A stretch of DNA of 64,000 bases, taken from positions 1 to 64,000 of the forward strand of contig VXSP01000013.1 in NCBI GenBank assembly GCA_009837885.1. The letters run 5' to 3'. Shown in pieces: positions 33,973-42,886 of the stretch (position 1 is the stretch's first letter; each line of letters opens with the position of its first letter). The stretch is from Holophagales bacterium (GTDB taxonomy: Bacteria > Acidobacteriota > Thermoanaerobaculia > Multivoradales > Multivoraceae). The notes below the pieces were generated by a model. The model worked only from the letters and a program-made list of their open reading frames with translations, searched no databases and was not told the origin of the DNA. A program made the position numbers and the translations under genes.

Positions 33973-34130
33973 CACTTCAGATCTCCATCTTCCGGCAACC
34001 TCAGGGCATCGAAGCGGCACGCCCTTCCGGGCGTCTCGTGCGATCCGGCGCCACGCACGCGAAATTGCACGATCGAATTCTTGATTCTAGGAGTGCGCGA
34101 GGCAGTACGCAACCCTGCCGGCCACGTCCC

Positions 34131-34700
34131 TCAGACGTCGAACAGGGGACTCGGGGGCATCCACTCCGAGCCGTTGCGATCCAGCCGGAAGCCGTCCGCG
34201 TTTCGTGTGGGCGTCGGCCGGTTCCGCCAGGTGCCAACGATCCAGGCTCTCAGGGCGGCCATCACACCGCCGTGAGACACGACGATGATCTGCTGCTCCC
34301 GGTGGCGTTCTGCCAGTTCGGCCACCACCGGCGCCGCGCGCGAGGCGACGTCGACGAGCGATTCGCCACCGGGCGCCCGGTGGTGCCAGAACTCCTCGAT
34401 GTCGAGATCGGCGACGACCGTACGGTAGACCTCCCAGGGCTTGCCCCGAAGCTCTCCAAAACACCGTTCCTGGATGCCGTCGATCTCGACCACCGGCAGC
34501 CCGACCTCGGCCGCGATCTCGTCGGCGGTCTGGCGGGCGCGGCGAAAGCGGCTGCAGTACAGGTGGGACGGCTCGTACTGCTCCGCCAGCAACCGGCCGG
34601 CCTCACGAGCCTGCCGGTGCCCGAGCTCGGTCAACGGCTCGTGATCGTGCCAGGTGTACCGGCTCGCCAGGTTCGCGGTGCTCTCCGCGTGGCGAACCAT
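34131..34700 (-). CDS. Histidine phosphatase (phosphoglycerate-mutase-like)
   Basis: 189 residues from the only ATG. Catalytic His in MVRHAESTANLASR, Arg in YCSRFRRARQTADEI, Glu in FGELRGKPW, second His in VVSHGGVMAALRAW. Starting at this ATG leaves only one residue before the RHA motif, too few for the first beta-strand. Upstream in-frame codons (LTPLSTLL) supply it, beginning with CTG at 34724, which overlaps the stop of the upstream gene as CTGA. I keep the ATG coordinates but think the CTG start likely. Substrate unknown; family includes phosphoglycerate mutase, alpha-ribazole phosphatase and others. Confidence 0.88.
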   Translation of the reverse strand: MVRHAESTANLASRYTWHDHEPLTELGHRQAREAGRLLAEQYEPSHLYCSRFRRARQTADEIAAEVGLPVVEIDGIQERCFGELRGKPWEVYRTVVADLDIEEFWHHRAPGGESLVDVASRAAPVVAELAERHREQQIIVVSHGGVMAALRAWIVGTWRNRPTPTRNADGFRLDRNGSEWMPPSPLFDV

Positions 34701-34720
34701 CAGCAGCGTGGACAGCGGCG

Positions 34721-36178
34721 TCAGTCCCCTACCAGCCGGGTGACCGGCTGGCTGCCGACCGGGCCGCTCACCCAGCCGCCGATCACGGCCGAGAACAGGC
34801 CCGCGTTGCCGCCGGCGTGGACCAGCAGCAGCCCGTCCGGCCGGAACTTCGGCACCTGGGCGTCCGCCATCTTCTCCGGCAAGCCCTCGGCGATGTCGCC
34901 GGCGCCGCGCACGAGATCCGCGCCGGAACGAACGAGCGCGGCGTCGAGCGCACGGCGCAGTCTGGCCTTGTCCCAGCCCGCCCGCCGGAAGACGTTGCCG
35001 TGCTCGAAACCCACGACGAGCATGGCGTCGAAGCCGACGACTAGCTTGTGGTGGGCGACCGCCAGGAGCGCCGAGGCCAGGGAGCGAGCCAGCGATTCCG
35101 GCTCGCGCGAAAGCTGGTCGACGACGCCTCGCGGCCCCTCGCCGGCGAACAGGGTAACGGCGGACTCACCTTCGGGAACGCCGCGTTCCGTGGCCAGCGA
35201 GGTCCACGGCGAGTCGGCCTCGCGCTCGGGGAAGCAGAAGCTGAGCTTGCCGGGGTTGCCGAGCGTCGCCCGATCGACCTCCCCCGGACGGGCGCCGCCG
35301 ACGTTGCGCAGCACGAGCTGCAGCGCGCGGCCGATCGTCGTGTTCGCCCGGTTGCCCTGCCCGAGAACATTCATCTTCGAGTTCATGCCGAGGGCGGCGG
35401 TGACCGGACCGTTGACGACGACGACCGGGCCGGCGAAGTAGGTCGTGGCCGCCAGGCCGTGCCAGTTGAACTCCTCGGTCAGAGCCGCCTCCACGGCGGC
35501 CAGGACGACCGGCAGGTACTCGGGCCGGCAGCCCGCCATCACGGCGTTGACCGCGACCTTCTCGACCGTGCACTCGCCGTAGTCGGGCGCCACCAGGCCG
35601 AGCACTTCCGCGCGGTCGCGGCGCGTGCCCGCGAGCAAGCGTTCGACCCGCTCCGGAGTCGGCGGCACGACCGGAAGACCGTCCGTCCAGCCCCGTGCGA
35701 AGCAGGCCTCGACGTCGTCCTCCTGGTCGCCGAGCTCGACCCGGCGCGCCCCGCCCTGGGCGAACAGCGCGGCGAGCCGCTCGCTATGCGGCGGCTCAAC
35801 GTTCAGGGCGCCGCAACCCGGACGGCTCGGCGGCAGATCGGCTCCCAACTCGCCGATGCCGGCCACGCCCTGCCACTGCTCGCGGTTCCAACCGATGGCG
35901 GTGGCCGACGTGGAACCTCCCTCCCGCGTCAGCAGGGTCGGCACGATCTCGATCCCCAACCGGTGCGACAGCGTCAGATCGGCATCGTGGACGGGACTTC
36001 CCTCGGCGGGAAACGCCGGGTCGTCCTGGGTGACGACCAGAACCGGCCGGTGGCGGCGAACCTCCGCCAGCACCGGTTCGACCATCTGGCACGTCGGGCA
36101 GTCCTTCTTGACCACCGCGACCAGACCCTGGTCGAAGCCCGGCGGCGCCGGGGCGGAGGCTGATGGTGTCGCAGTCAT
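34721..36178 (-). CDS. Thioredoxin-fused protein, divergent partner of the UGSC selenoprotein
   Basis: 485 residues from ATG at 36178; the track ORF extends another 534 residues over the opposite-strand selenoprotein and MBL genes, which is shadow. Residues about 15-115 are thioredoxin-like with the redox pair in VVKKDCPTCQMVEPVL. Residues about 145-485 are a family I do not have a name for: GWTDGLPVVPPTPERVERLL, APDYGECTVEKVAVNAVMAG, AALGMNSKMNVLGQGNRANTTIGRALQLV, FCFPEREADSPW. The gene is divergent from the UGSC selenoprotein with 84 bp between starts. That arrangement suggests one redox or thiol/selenol pathway; its reaction is unknown. Confidence 0.75.
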   Translation of the reverse strand: MTATPSASAPAPPGFDQGLVAVVKKDCPTCQMVEPVLAEVRRHRPVLVVTQDDPAFPAEGSPVHDADLTLSHRLGIEIVPTLLTREGGSTSATAIGWNREQWQGVAGIGELGADLPPSRPGCGALNVEPPHSERLAALFAQGGARRVELGDQEDDVEACFARGWTDGLPVVPPTPERVERLLAGTRRDRAEVLGLVAPDYGECTVEKVAVNAVMAGCRPEYLPVVLAAVEAALTEEFNWHGLAATTYFAGPVVVVNGPVTAALGMNSKMNVLGQGNRANTTIGRALQLVLRNVGGARPGEVDRATLGNPGKLSFCFPEREADSPWTSLATERGVPEGESAVTLFAGEGPRGVVDQLSREPESLARSLASALLAVAHHKLVVGFDAMLVVGFEHGNVFRRAGWDKARLRRALDAALVRSGADLVRGAGDIAEGLPEKMADAQVPKFRPDGLLLVHAGGNAGLFSAVIGGWVSGPVGSQPVTRLVGD

Positions 36179-36262
36179 GGCCGGCGACCCTAGCACCCGG
36201 TTCCGCGGCGCCAGTGCCTGGCCAGCGTCGTGTATCGTTCGGGGCTCACCCAGGAGACTCCC

Positions 36263-36778
36263 ATGGTCCAGACTCTGATCGACCCGACGAACGAGGCCGC
36301 GCCCGCCGCGCGTACGGCTGCGCCGCGCCTCGAGTCCCTCGGCGGCAAGACGATCGCCCTGCTCGACATCTCCAAGGCTCGCGGCGACGTGTTCCTCGAC
36401 CGCGTCGAGGAACGGATCGCCAGCCGGGGCGCCAACGTCCTCCGCTTCACCAAGCCCACCTTCTCCAAGGTGGCGCCGGCCGACCTGCGCGCCGAGATCG
36501 CCCAGCGTTGCGACGCGGTGATCGAAGCGCTGGCCGACTGAGGGTCCTGCACGTCGTGCAGTGTGCACGACACGACCCAGTTGGAAGAGATGGGATTGCC
36601 GTCCGTGTTCGTCGCTTCGTGCGAGTTCCAGGACGCGGCCGAGTCGCAGTCGAAGTCGCTCGGCTCCACGCCCGAGGTCGTCTACGTGCGGCACCCGATT
36701 CAGGACCGCACGGACGACGAGATGGCCGACATCGCCGATCAGGCGGTCGATTCCCTCGTCTCGGCGCTGACCAACTGA
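36263..36778 (+). CDS. UGSC-motif selenoprotein (UGA-encoded selenocysteine at codon 93)
   Basis: 171 residues if the in-frame TGA at 36539-36541 is read as selenocysteine. The track splits it into 36230-36541 and 36563-36778. Start ATG 36263 has AGGAG six bases upstream. The first part (LGGKTIALLDISKARGDVFL, LRAEIAQRCDAVIEALAD) continues in the same frame into U-GSCTSCSVHDTTQLEEMG and LPSVFVASCEFQDAAESQSK, ending DSLVSALTN. The U-G-S-C motif followed by TSC matches the UGSC selenoprotein family, where Cys homologues read CGSC. A SECIS-like hairpin follows the TGA. Function of the family is not established; a redox role is likely. An MBL-fold gene follows after 42 bp and the thioredoxin-fused gene is divergent. 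Confidence 0.87.
36542..36578 (+). promoter_or_regulatory. Candidate bacterial SECIS element
   Basis: Immediately after the TGA, GTCGTGCA (36553-36560), loop GTG, TGCACGAC (36564-36571) forms a perfect 8-bp stem; GGGTC at 36542-36546 can pair with GACCC at 36574-36578 to close an outer stem. The apical stem starts 11 bases after the TGA and its loop contains G-U, as bacterial SelB-binding elements do. It lies inside coding sequence, as expected in bacteria. Confidence 0.75.
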
Positions 36779-36820
36779 CGGCGCGCGAAGCGCCGGCCGG
36801 GTCGAGGGCTCGCTAGGCCC

Positions 36821-37876
36821 ATGCGGGCAGGTACGTCGAGCGCCAAGAAGCAGCTCGAGTCGCCCCGGCGGTTCGCGACCGCCGCAGGGCGGGTCGTCTA
36901 CGCGCTGAACTTCGAGGTGTTCCCGAACTTCTTCGGCAACGTCTACCTGATTGACGACGGCAACCGCCGCATCCTGGTCGACTGCGGCTCGGGAATGGAC
37001 TTCTCGAACGAGAACCTGGTGCGCGGCATGGCCTCGATCGAGGACCGCTTCGGCGCCCGCGTCGGTCTCGCCGACATCGACGTCATCCTGATCACGCACG
37101 GCCACATGGACCACTTCGGCGGCCTCCAGTTCGTGCGCAATCACACCGACGCGCCGGTCGGCATCCACGTCCTCGATCGCCGCGTGCTGACCCACTACGA
37201 GGAACGGGTCGTCGTCGCCTCGCAGCAACTCCGCGTGTTCCTGCACCGCGCCGGTCTCTCGGCCGGCAAGCGCGAACAGTTGATGACGATGTACACCGCT
37301 CCCAAGGCCCGCTACGGCTCGGTGCCGGTCCAGTTCCTGCTCGAGGAGGGGCAGCCCGTGCCCGACGGGAACGGCGCCGACCTCGGCATCGAAGTCATGC
37401 ACGTCCCCGGACACTGCCCAGGCCAGGTCTGCCTGCGGATCGACGACGTCCTGCTGACCGCCGACCACGTGCTGGCGCGGATCACGCCCCACCAGTCGCC
37501 CGAGTCGCTGACCCTGAACATGGGTCTCGGCCACTACCTCGACGCGCTGGGCAAGGTCGAGAAGCTGGACGGCGTGCGTGTCGGCCTGGGCGGCCACGAG
37601 GAGCCGATCGAGGACGTGACCACGCGGGTCGGTGAGATCCGCGAGTCGCACGACAAGCGGCTGGACGTGATCATGGACACCTGCCGGGCGCCGCAGACCA
37701 CCGCGGACATCAGCCGCCGGCTGTTCGGCGCGGTGCGCGGCTACACCGTGCTGCTCGCCCTGGAAGAGGCCGGGGCGCACGTCGAGTACCTCTACCAGCG
37801 AGGCGAGCTCGTGGCTGAGAACGTCGGCGAACTGGAGTCCGAACAGGACCCGGTCGTTCGTTACGTGCGAGCGTAG
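36821..37876 (+). CDS. MBL-fold metallo-hydrolase
   Basis: 351 residues. Metallo-beta-lactamase core: NVYLIDDGNRRILVDCGSG, metal motif LITHGHMDHFGG (HxHxDH), the next His in VMHVPGHCPGQVCL and Asp in LLTADHVLARITPH. The C-terminal 100 residues add a winged-helix-like domain (TTADISRRLFGAVRGYTVLLA and EEAGAHVEYLYQRGELV), as in LACTB2-like and glyoxalase II-like hydrolases. It could hydrolyse a thioester. It follows the UGSC selenoprotein by 42 bp on the same strand, so it is probably co-transcribed and may act on a product of the same pathway. Confidence 0.9.
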   Translation: MRAGTSSAKKQLESPRRFATAAGRVVYALNFEVFPNFFGNVYLIDDGNRRILVDCGSGMDFSNENLVRGMASIEDRFGARVGLADIDVILITHGHMDHFGGLQFVRNHTDAPVGIHVLDRRVLTHYEERVVVASQQLRVFLHRAGLSAGKREQLMTMYTAPKARYGSVPVQFLLEEGQPVPDGNGADLGIEVMHVPGHCPGQVCLRIDDVLLTADHVLARITPHQSPESLTLNMGLGHYLDALGKVEKLDGVRVGLGGHEEPIEDVTTRVGEIRESHDKRLDVIMDTCRAPQTTADISRRLFGAVRGYTVLLALEEAGAHVEYLYQRGELVAENVGELESEQDPVVRYVRA

Positions 37877-37987
37877 AAGGGCGCCGGACTCTGTGGTAGA
37901 TCTGCACCCTGCTGCGCCATGTCCGCCACAGCTACTAGTTCACACTGCGGCTCGCCGCCGGGCCCCTAGCGACACCCTCAGCGGAAC

Positions 37988-38620
37988 GTGAAGATCAAGG
38001 GCTCGCACACCCTGGCCGTACCGCGCGGCGTCGTCTGGGAGGCCATCCTCGACCCGGAGGTGCTGTCGCGCACCCTGCCCGGCTGCGAGGACATGGCGCC
38101 GGTCGGCGACAACCGGTTCCGCGGCAAGCTGAAGATGAAGGTGGGGCCCGTGCAGGGCGTGTTCGAAGGCGGCGTCGAACTCCTCGATCTCGATCCGCCG
38201 AACGGCTACAGCCTGAAAATGGACGGCAAGGGCGCCCCCGGCTTCGTCAACGGCAAGGGTTCGCTCCGCCTGGAGGACACCGACGACGGCGGCACCCTGC
38301 TCCACTACGAGATCGACGCCCAGGTCGGCGGCCGCATCGCCGCCGTCGGCCAGCGCCTGCTCGACAGCTCGGCCAAGGTGCTGACCCGCCAGGGTCTGCA
38401 GGGCCTGGAGCAGCAACTCGCCGCCCGCGCGCCGGTGGCAGCCGACGCTCCGGCGCCCGCCCCCGCGGACAGCGCCGATGCCGCAGCCGCGGCTCCGTCC
38501 CAGGCCGCCTTCGCCGGCCGCTTTGCCGCCGGCATGGCCAGAGAGTTCTGGCCCTACCTGGTCGGCGGCGGTCTGGTCGTCCTGGCGGCCATCGCGATCT
38601 CGCTCCGTGCCTGTTCCTGA
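37988..38620 (+). CDS. CoxG-like SRPBCC protein with C-terminal membrane anchor
   Basis: 210 residues, GTG start. Residues 1-145 are the CoxG/SRPBCC helix-grip fold (IKGSHTLAVPRGVVWEAILD, TLPGCEDMAPVGDNRFRGKL, GTLLHYEIDAQVGGRIAAVG, ARVLTRQGLQ-type helix). An Ala/Pro linker follows, then one membrane helix (WPYLVGGGLVVLAAIAISL). In carboxidotrophs CoxG ties the molybdenum hydroxylase to the membrane and its quinone pool. It is encoded just before the iron-sulfur, molybdenum and FAD subunit genes, so it probably does this for the enzyme here. Confidence 0.88.
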   Translation: MKIKGSHTLAVPRGVVWEAILDPEVLSRTLPGCEDMAPVGDNRFRGKLKMKVGPVQGVFEGGVELLDLDPPNGYSLKMDGKGAPGFVNGKGSLRLEDTDDGGTLLHYEIDAQVGGRIAAVGQRLLDSSAKVLTRQGLQGLEQQLAARAPVAADAPAPAPADSADAAAAAPSQAAFAGRFAAGMAREFWPYLVGGGLVVLAAIAISLRACS

Positions 38621-38746
38621 CTACCGCCGCCAAACCTGTCGCAAGCTCCATGTCTGGCCCCAGCCCCCACCTCACCATGACCTCGTGCCGCGAAACTCGC
38701 TCCGCTGCGTTCCGCAGCACAAGCTCATAGAAGGAGATACCCGAAG

Positions 38747-39214
38747 ATGACCGTGTCCATTCAACTCGAAGTCAACGGAAAGCCGGTTCAGGCAGCGGTC
38801 GAGCCGCGGCGCCTGCTGGTCCACTTCCTGCGTGAGGATCTGGGTCTGACCGGCGCCAACATCGGCTGCGAGACGAGTCTCTGCGGAGCCTGCACCGTGC
38901 TGGTCGACGGCAACGCGGTCAAGTCCTGCACCATGCTCGCGGCACAGGCCGACGGCGCCTCGGTGACGACGATCGAGGGGCTGGCCCAGAACGGCGACTT
39001 GCATCCGCTCCAGGAAGGCTTCTGGGAGAAGCACGGCCTGCAGTGCGGCTACTGCACGCCGGGCATGATCCTCTCCGCGAACTACCTCCTGGCGCAGAAC
39101 CCGAGCCCGAACGACGAGGAGATCCGCGAGGGTCTCAAGGGCAACATCTGCCGTTGCACGGGCTACCACAACATCGTCGAAGCGGTGAAGTACGCCGCGG
39201 AGAGGATGAGCTGA
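38747..39214 (+). CDS. Molybdenum hydroxylase [2Fe-2S] small subunit (CoxS/XdhC-type)
   Basis: 155 residues with AAGGAG upstream of the ATG. All eight cluster cysteines are visible: plant-type cluster in [17 protein letters not shown] with a fourth Cys in VKSCTML, and the helical-domain cluster in [11 protein letters not shown] and [12 protein letters not shown]. It passes electrons from the molybdenum centre to the FAD subunit. It is the first of three enzyme subunit genes (S, L, M); its stop lies 1 base before the large-subunit ATG. Confidence 0.95.
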   Translation: MTVSIQLEVNGKPVQAAVEPRRLLVHFLREDLGLTGANIGCETSLCGACTVLVDGNAVKSCTMLAAQADGASVTTIEGLAQNGDLHPLQEGFWEKHGLQCGYCTPGMILSANYLLAQNPSPNDEEIREGLKGNICRCTGYHNIVEAVKYAAERMS

Positions 39215-39215
39215 C

Positions 39216-41561
39216 ATGGCACGGGTACTCGGCACATCGATCAAGCGCCGGGAAGACCCGGCGCTCATCACCGGCCGCGGCAAGTACACCGACGACCTCA
39301 AGGCCGAGCGCATGGCTCACGCCGCGATCGTCCGCAGCCCGTACGCGCACGCCCGGATCCGCGACATCGACACCTCCGCCGCGGAGGCGCTTCCCGGCGT
39401 CCTCGCCGTGCTCACGGCGCGCGACGTGGCGGCCGCGGGCATTCCCGGCGTGGTCCCGGTCGGCTGGCTGCTGCCCGACCTGAAAACGCCGGCCCACCCG
39501 ATGATCGCCGCCGACACGGTCCGCCACGTGGGCGACGCGGTGGCCGTCGTCGTCGCCGAAGACCGCTACCTCGCCCGCGACGCCGCCGACCGGGTCGCCG
39601 TCGACTACGAGCCGCTCGACGCGGTGGCCGATGTCGTGGCCGCTCTCGAGGACGGCGCGCCCGCGGTCCACGAAGAGGCGCCCGGCAACGTGGCCTTCGA
39701 CTGGGAGATCGGCGAGCGCGAACCGGTCGACGCCGCCTTCGCCTCCGCCGCGCACACCGTCGAACTCGATCTCCGCAACAACCGCCTGATCCCTCACGCG
39801 ATCGAGCCGCGCGCGGTGCTCGCCTCCTTCGATTCGTCGACCGGCGAGATGACGATCCACATGACGAGTCAGAACCCGCACGTGCACCGGCTGCTGATGA
39901 CGCTCGCGTCGCTCGGCATGCCCGAGCACAAGGTGCGGATCGTCGCTCCCGAGGTCGGCGGCGGCTTCGGCAGCAAGATCCACCACTACGCCGACGAGGC
40001 GATCGTGGGCCTCTGCTCGATGAAGCTCGACCGGCCCGTCAAGTGGACCGCGACGCGCACCGAGACGAATCTCACGGACGCCCACGGCCGCGACCACTCC
40101 ACACACTGCGCCCTGGCGCTCGACGCGGACGGGCGCATTACCGGCCTGCGCGTCGACACCGCGGCCGCGATGGGTGCGTACCTCTCGACCTTCGCGCCGG
40201 CGGTGCCGACCTACCTCTACGGCACCCTCCTGTCCGGCCAGTACGACATCCCGGCGATCCACTGCCACGTCACCGGCGTCTTCACGCACACCGCGCCCGT
40301 CGACGCCTACCGCGGGGCCGGGCGGCCCGAGGCCACCTACGTCGTCGAGCGGCTGTTGCACCTCGCCGGCGAGGCCACGGGTCTGGGTCCGGTGGAAGTG
40401 CGACGCCGGAACTTCGTGTCGCCGGACGCCTTCCCGTACCAGACCCAGGTCGCTCTCGCCTACGACTCCGGCAACTACGGACCGGCGATGGACCGCGCGC
40501 TGGAGATGGTCGGCTACGACGACCTGCGCAGCCAGCAGGCGGCGCGCCGCGACAACGGCGGCAAGCAGATCGGCATCGGCTTCTCGTCCTACATCGAGGC
40601 CTGTGGCCTCGCCCCCTCGGCCGTCGTCGGATCGCTCGGCGCCCAGGCCGGCCAGTGGGAAAGCGCCGACGTCCGCGTCCACCCGACCGCTTCGGTCACC
40701 GTCTACACCGGCTCCTCGTCGCACGGTCAGGGCCACGAAACGACCTTCTCCCAGATCGTCGCCGACCGGCTCGGCATCGATCCCGAGGCGGTCGAGGTGA
40801 TCCATGGCGACACCGACCTCGTCCAGTTCGGCATGGGCACCTACGGCAGCCGCAGCGCCGCCGTCGGCGGCTCGGCCATCGTCAAGAGCGTCGAGAAGAT
40901 CATCGAGAAGGGCAAGAAGATCGCCGCCCACCTGCTTGAAGCCTCGGCCGAGGACCTCGAGTACGAGGACGGCAGCTTCCGCGTGGCCGGCTCGCCCGAC
41001 CGCGCGCTCGCTCTAGGCGACGTGGCGCTCCAGGCCTACCTGGCGCACAACTACCCCGACGACCTGGAGCCGGGCCTCTCCGCCACGAGCTTCTACGACC
41101 CGGCGAACTTCACCTATCCCTTCGGCACCCACGTCTGCGTGGTCGAGGTCGACACGGAAACCGGCTCGATCGACTTGCTGCGCTACGCCGCGGTCGACGA
41201 CGTCGGCAACGTGATCAACCCGATGATCGTCGACGGCCAGCTCCACGGCGGACTGGCCCAGGGCATCGGCCAGGCGCTGTGGGAGAACGCGGTCTACGAC
41301 GACAGCGGCCAGCTCGTGTCCGGCTCGCTCATGGACTACGCGGTGCCCAAGATCCACAACCTGATCCCGTTCGAGCTCGACCGCACGACGACCCCTTGCC
41401 CGCACAACCCGCTGGGCGTCAAGGGCGTCGGCGAAGCGGGCGCGATCGCCTCGCCGGCCGCGGTGGTCAACGCCGTGGTCGACGCGCTCGCGCCGTTCGG
41501 GATCAGCCACATCGACATGCCGCTCACGCCCGAGAAGGTGTGGCGGGCCGTCAACAGCTAA
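39216..41561 (+). CDS. Molybdenum hydroxylase large subunit, form II CoxL-like
   Basis: 781 residues. Xanthine-oxidase-family large subunit: [41 protein letters not shown], the active-site loop [35 protein letters not shown] and the catalytic Glu in [17 protein letters not shown]. True CO dehydrogenases (form I) carry AYxCSFR; this has AYRGAGR (form II), so CO oxidation should not be assumed. Substrates could be aromatic or N-heterocyclic aldehydes or similar. Gene order S-L-M differs from the coxMSL order of CO oxidisers. Confidence 0.94.
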   Translation: MARVLGTSIKRREDPALITGRGKYTDDLKAERMAHAAIVRSPYAHARIRDIDTSAAEALPGVLAVLTARDVAAAGIPGVVPVGWLLPDLKTPAHPMIAADTVRHVGDAVAVVVAEDRYLARDAADRVAVDYEPLDAVADVVAALEDGAPAVHEEAPGNVAFDWEIGEREPVDAAFASAAHTVELDLRNNRLIPHAIEPRAVLASFDSSTGEMTIHMTSQNPHVHRLLMTLASLGMPEHKVRIVAPEVGGGFGSKIHHYADEAIVGLCSMKLDRPVKWTATRTETNLTDAHGRDHSTHCALALDADGRITGLRVDTAAAMGAYLSTFAPAVPTYLYGTLLSGQYDIPAIHCHVTGVFTHTAPVDAYRGAGRPEATYVVERLLHLAGEATGLGPVEVRRRNFVSPDAFPYQTQVALAYDSGNYGPAMDRALEMVGYDDLRSQQAARRDNGGKQIGIGFSSYIEACGLAPSAVVGSLGAQAGQWESADVRVHPTASVTVYTGSSSHGQGHETTFSQIVADRLGIDPEAVEVIHGDTDLVQFGMGTYGSRSAAVGGSAIVKSVEKIIEKGKKIAAHLLEASAEDLEYEDGSFRVAGSPDRALALGDVALQAYLAHNYPDDLEPGLSATSFYDPANFTYPFGTHVCVVEVDTETGSIDLLRYAAVDDVGNVINPMIVDGQLHGGLAQGIGQALWENAVYDDSGQLVSGSLMDYAVPKIHNLIPFELDRTTTPCPHNPLGVKGVGEAGAIASPAAVVNAVVDALAPFGISHIDMPLTPEKVWRAVNS

Positions 41562-41585
41562 CGACTTCGTCCGTCTAGCGCCGCC

Positions 41586-41611
41586 AAATGCCTCGCTGAC
41601 TCGGCATTTTG
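41586..41611 (+). terminator. Weak hairpin with T-run after the large-subunit gene
   Basis: AAATGCC (41586-41592) pairs with GGCATTT (41603-41609) and is followed only by TG, within a short TTTT. It resembles a weak terminator or pause site between the L and M genes. Confidence 0.4.
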
Positions 41612-41628
41612 CCCCATCCCCCACCGCC

Positions 41629-41684
41629 CTAGAAGACTGCGCGACCTTCCTCACTTCGTATCGTCAGGACGCGCAGTCTTCTAG
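41629..41684 (+). promoter_or_regulatory. Perfect 15-bp inverted repeat between large- and FAD-subunit genes
   Basis: CTAGAAGACTGCGCG (41629-41643) is repeated inverted at 41670-41684, with 26 bases between. It could be an RNA processing or attenuation hairpin setting the L to M ratio, or a regulator operator for an internal promoter. No T-run follows, so it is not a classical terminator. Confidence 0.65.
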
Positions 41685-41730
41685 AATCCCGCAGCCGAAC
41701 AACCGAAGCTGCCGAATCAGGAGCCCAGAT

Positions 41731-42582
41731 ATGTACCCAGCCCAATTCGATTACCGTCGCGCCGGATCGGTGGACGAGGCCTTGAGCCTGCTCCAGGAGA
41801 ACGAAGACGCGAAGTTGATGGCCGGTGGCCACAGCCTGATCCCGATGATGAAGCTGCGTCTGGCGCAGCCGCCTGTCGTCATCGACATCGGCCGCCTCAA
41901 CGAACTCAAGGGCATCTCCGAAGCGGGCGGTTCGGTTCGCGTCGGCTCCCTGACCACCCACGCCGACATCGCGGCTTCCGATGTCCTCGCGGCCCACTGC
42001 CCGGTGCTCGCCGAGGCGGCCGGCCACATCGGTGACGCCCAGGTCCGCAACCGCGGCACGATCGGCGGCAACATCGCCCACGCCGACCCGGGCTCGGACA
42101 TACCGCCCGTGCTCGTCCTCCTGGGCGCCTCGGTTCACCTGCAGTCCCCCTCCGGCACCCGCTCGGTCGCCGCGGGCGACTTCTTCCAGGACCTGCTGAT
42201 GACCGACGTCGGCGAGGACGAGATCCTCACGCACGTCGAAGCCCCGGCTCTGGGTGCAGGCACCGGCGCCGCCTACCTCAAGTTCGAGCACCCCGCCTCC
42301 GGCTACGCCGTCGTCGGCGCGGCCGCGGCCGTCACCGTCCAGGGCGGCCGCTGCACCGGCGCCGGCCTGGTCGTCGGCGGCGTCTCCGCCACGCCGACCG
42401 CGGTCGACGTCTCGAGCCTCGTCGGCACCGACCTCTCCGACGACGCCATCGCCGCCGCGGCCTCCGGCCTTGACGCGGAAGATCCCATCGGCGACATCTT
42501 CGCCTCCGGCGACTACCGCGTCCACGTCGGCAAGGTCTACGGCAAGCGAGCGCTGGCGGCGGCTCGGGATCGGGCTTCGTAG
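41731..42582 (+). CDS. Molybdenum hydroxylase FAD-binding medium subunit (CoxM-type)
   Basis: 283 residues. FAD-binding signatures KLMAGGHSLIPMMKLRLAQP and the second motif RGTIGGNIAHADPGSDIPP are both intact, followed by the C-terminal CO-dehydrogenase flavoprotein domain (YLKFEHPASGYAVVGAAAAV). It passes electrons from the [2Fe-2S] subunit to an acceptor such as quinone. It is the third subunit gene, 169 bp after the large subunit, a gap that holds two hairpins. A MITE-like element begins 59 bp after its stop. Confidence 0.94.
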   Translation: MYPAQFDYRRAGSVDEALSLLQENEDAKLMAGGHSLIPMMKLRLAQPPVVIDIGRLNELKGISEAGGSVRVGSLTTHADIAASDVLAAHCPVLAEAAGHIGDAQVRNRGTIGGNIAHADPGSDIPPVLVLLGASVHLQSPSGTRSVAAGDFFQDLLMTDVGEDEILTHVEAPALGAGTGAAYLKFEHPASGYAVVGAAAAVTVQGGRCTGAGLVVGGVSATPTAVDVSSLVGTDLSDDAIAAAASGLDAEDPIGDIFASGDYRVHVGKVYGKRALAAARDRAS

Positions 42583-42641
42583 GCTCGTCGCTTCGCGACT
42601 CGCGCCTTTGGGGCGCGTTGTGGCGGCCGGGGCGATGACCC

Positions 42642-42816
42642 GCCTGGGGAGAAGCCGGGGGGAGGGTCCCATCGGCCGCTCCCGCTTTCTGGGTGGATGG
42701 GAAGGACGCGCTCGCTTCGGTCGGCTGCGTTTCACGTCGGCGTCGGTGACTGAAGGGGCGTCGGGCGTCACTTGCCTCCAGCCCGCTGGGACCCTCCCCC
42801 CGGCTTCTCCGCAGGC
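42642..42816 (+). mobile_element. MITE-like element, copy A (175 bp)
   Basis: Terminal inverted repeats of 30 bp (one mismatch) at 42642-42671 and 42787-42816, sharing the core GCCGGGGGGAGGGTCCCA. The interior carries GGACGCGCTCGCTTCGGTCG. No gene inside. A second 175-bp copy lies inverted at 43618. No clear target-site duplication can be seen. With copy B it brackets a TPR gene. The rest of 42583-42886 shows no gene. Confidence 0.8.
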
Positions 42817-42886
42817 TGGACGGCGTCGGTTGCCGGCGTTACGGAGATCCGGCGGACCGGGGATGCCCCGCTAACCTGTCCCGGTA

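Noticed and set aside
34721-37780. 1019-residue minus-strand ORF
   Set aside because: Only the part from 36178 down has family-like sequence; the rest is antisense to the selenoprotein and MBL genes, a shadow typical of high-GC DNA.
38747-42582. Aerobic CO dehydrogenase
   Set aside because: The large subunit has AYRGAGR (form II) and lacks the AYxCSFR loop of form I CO dehydrogenases; gene order is S-L-M, not M-S-L.
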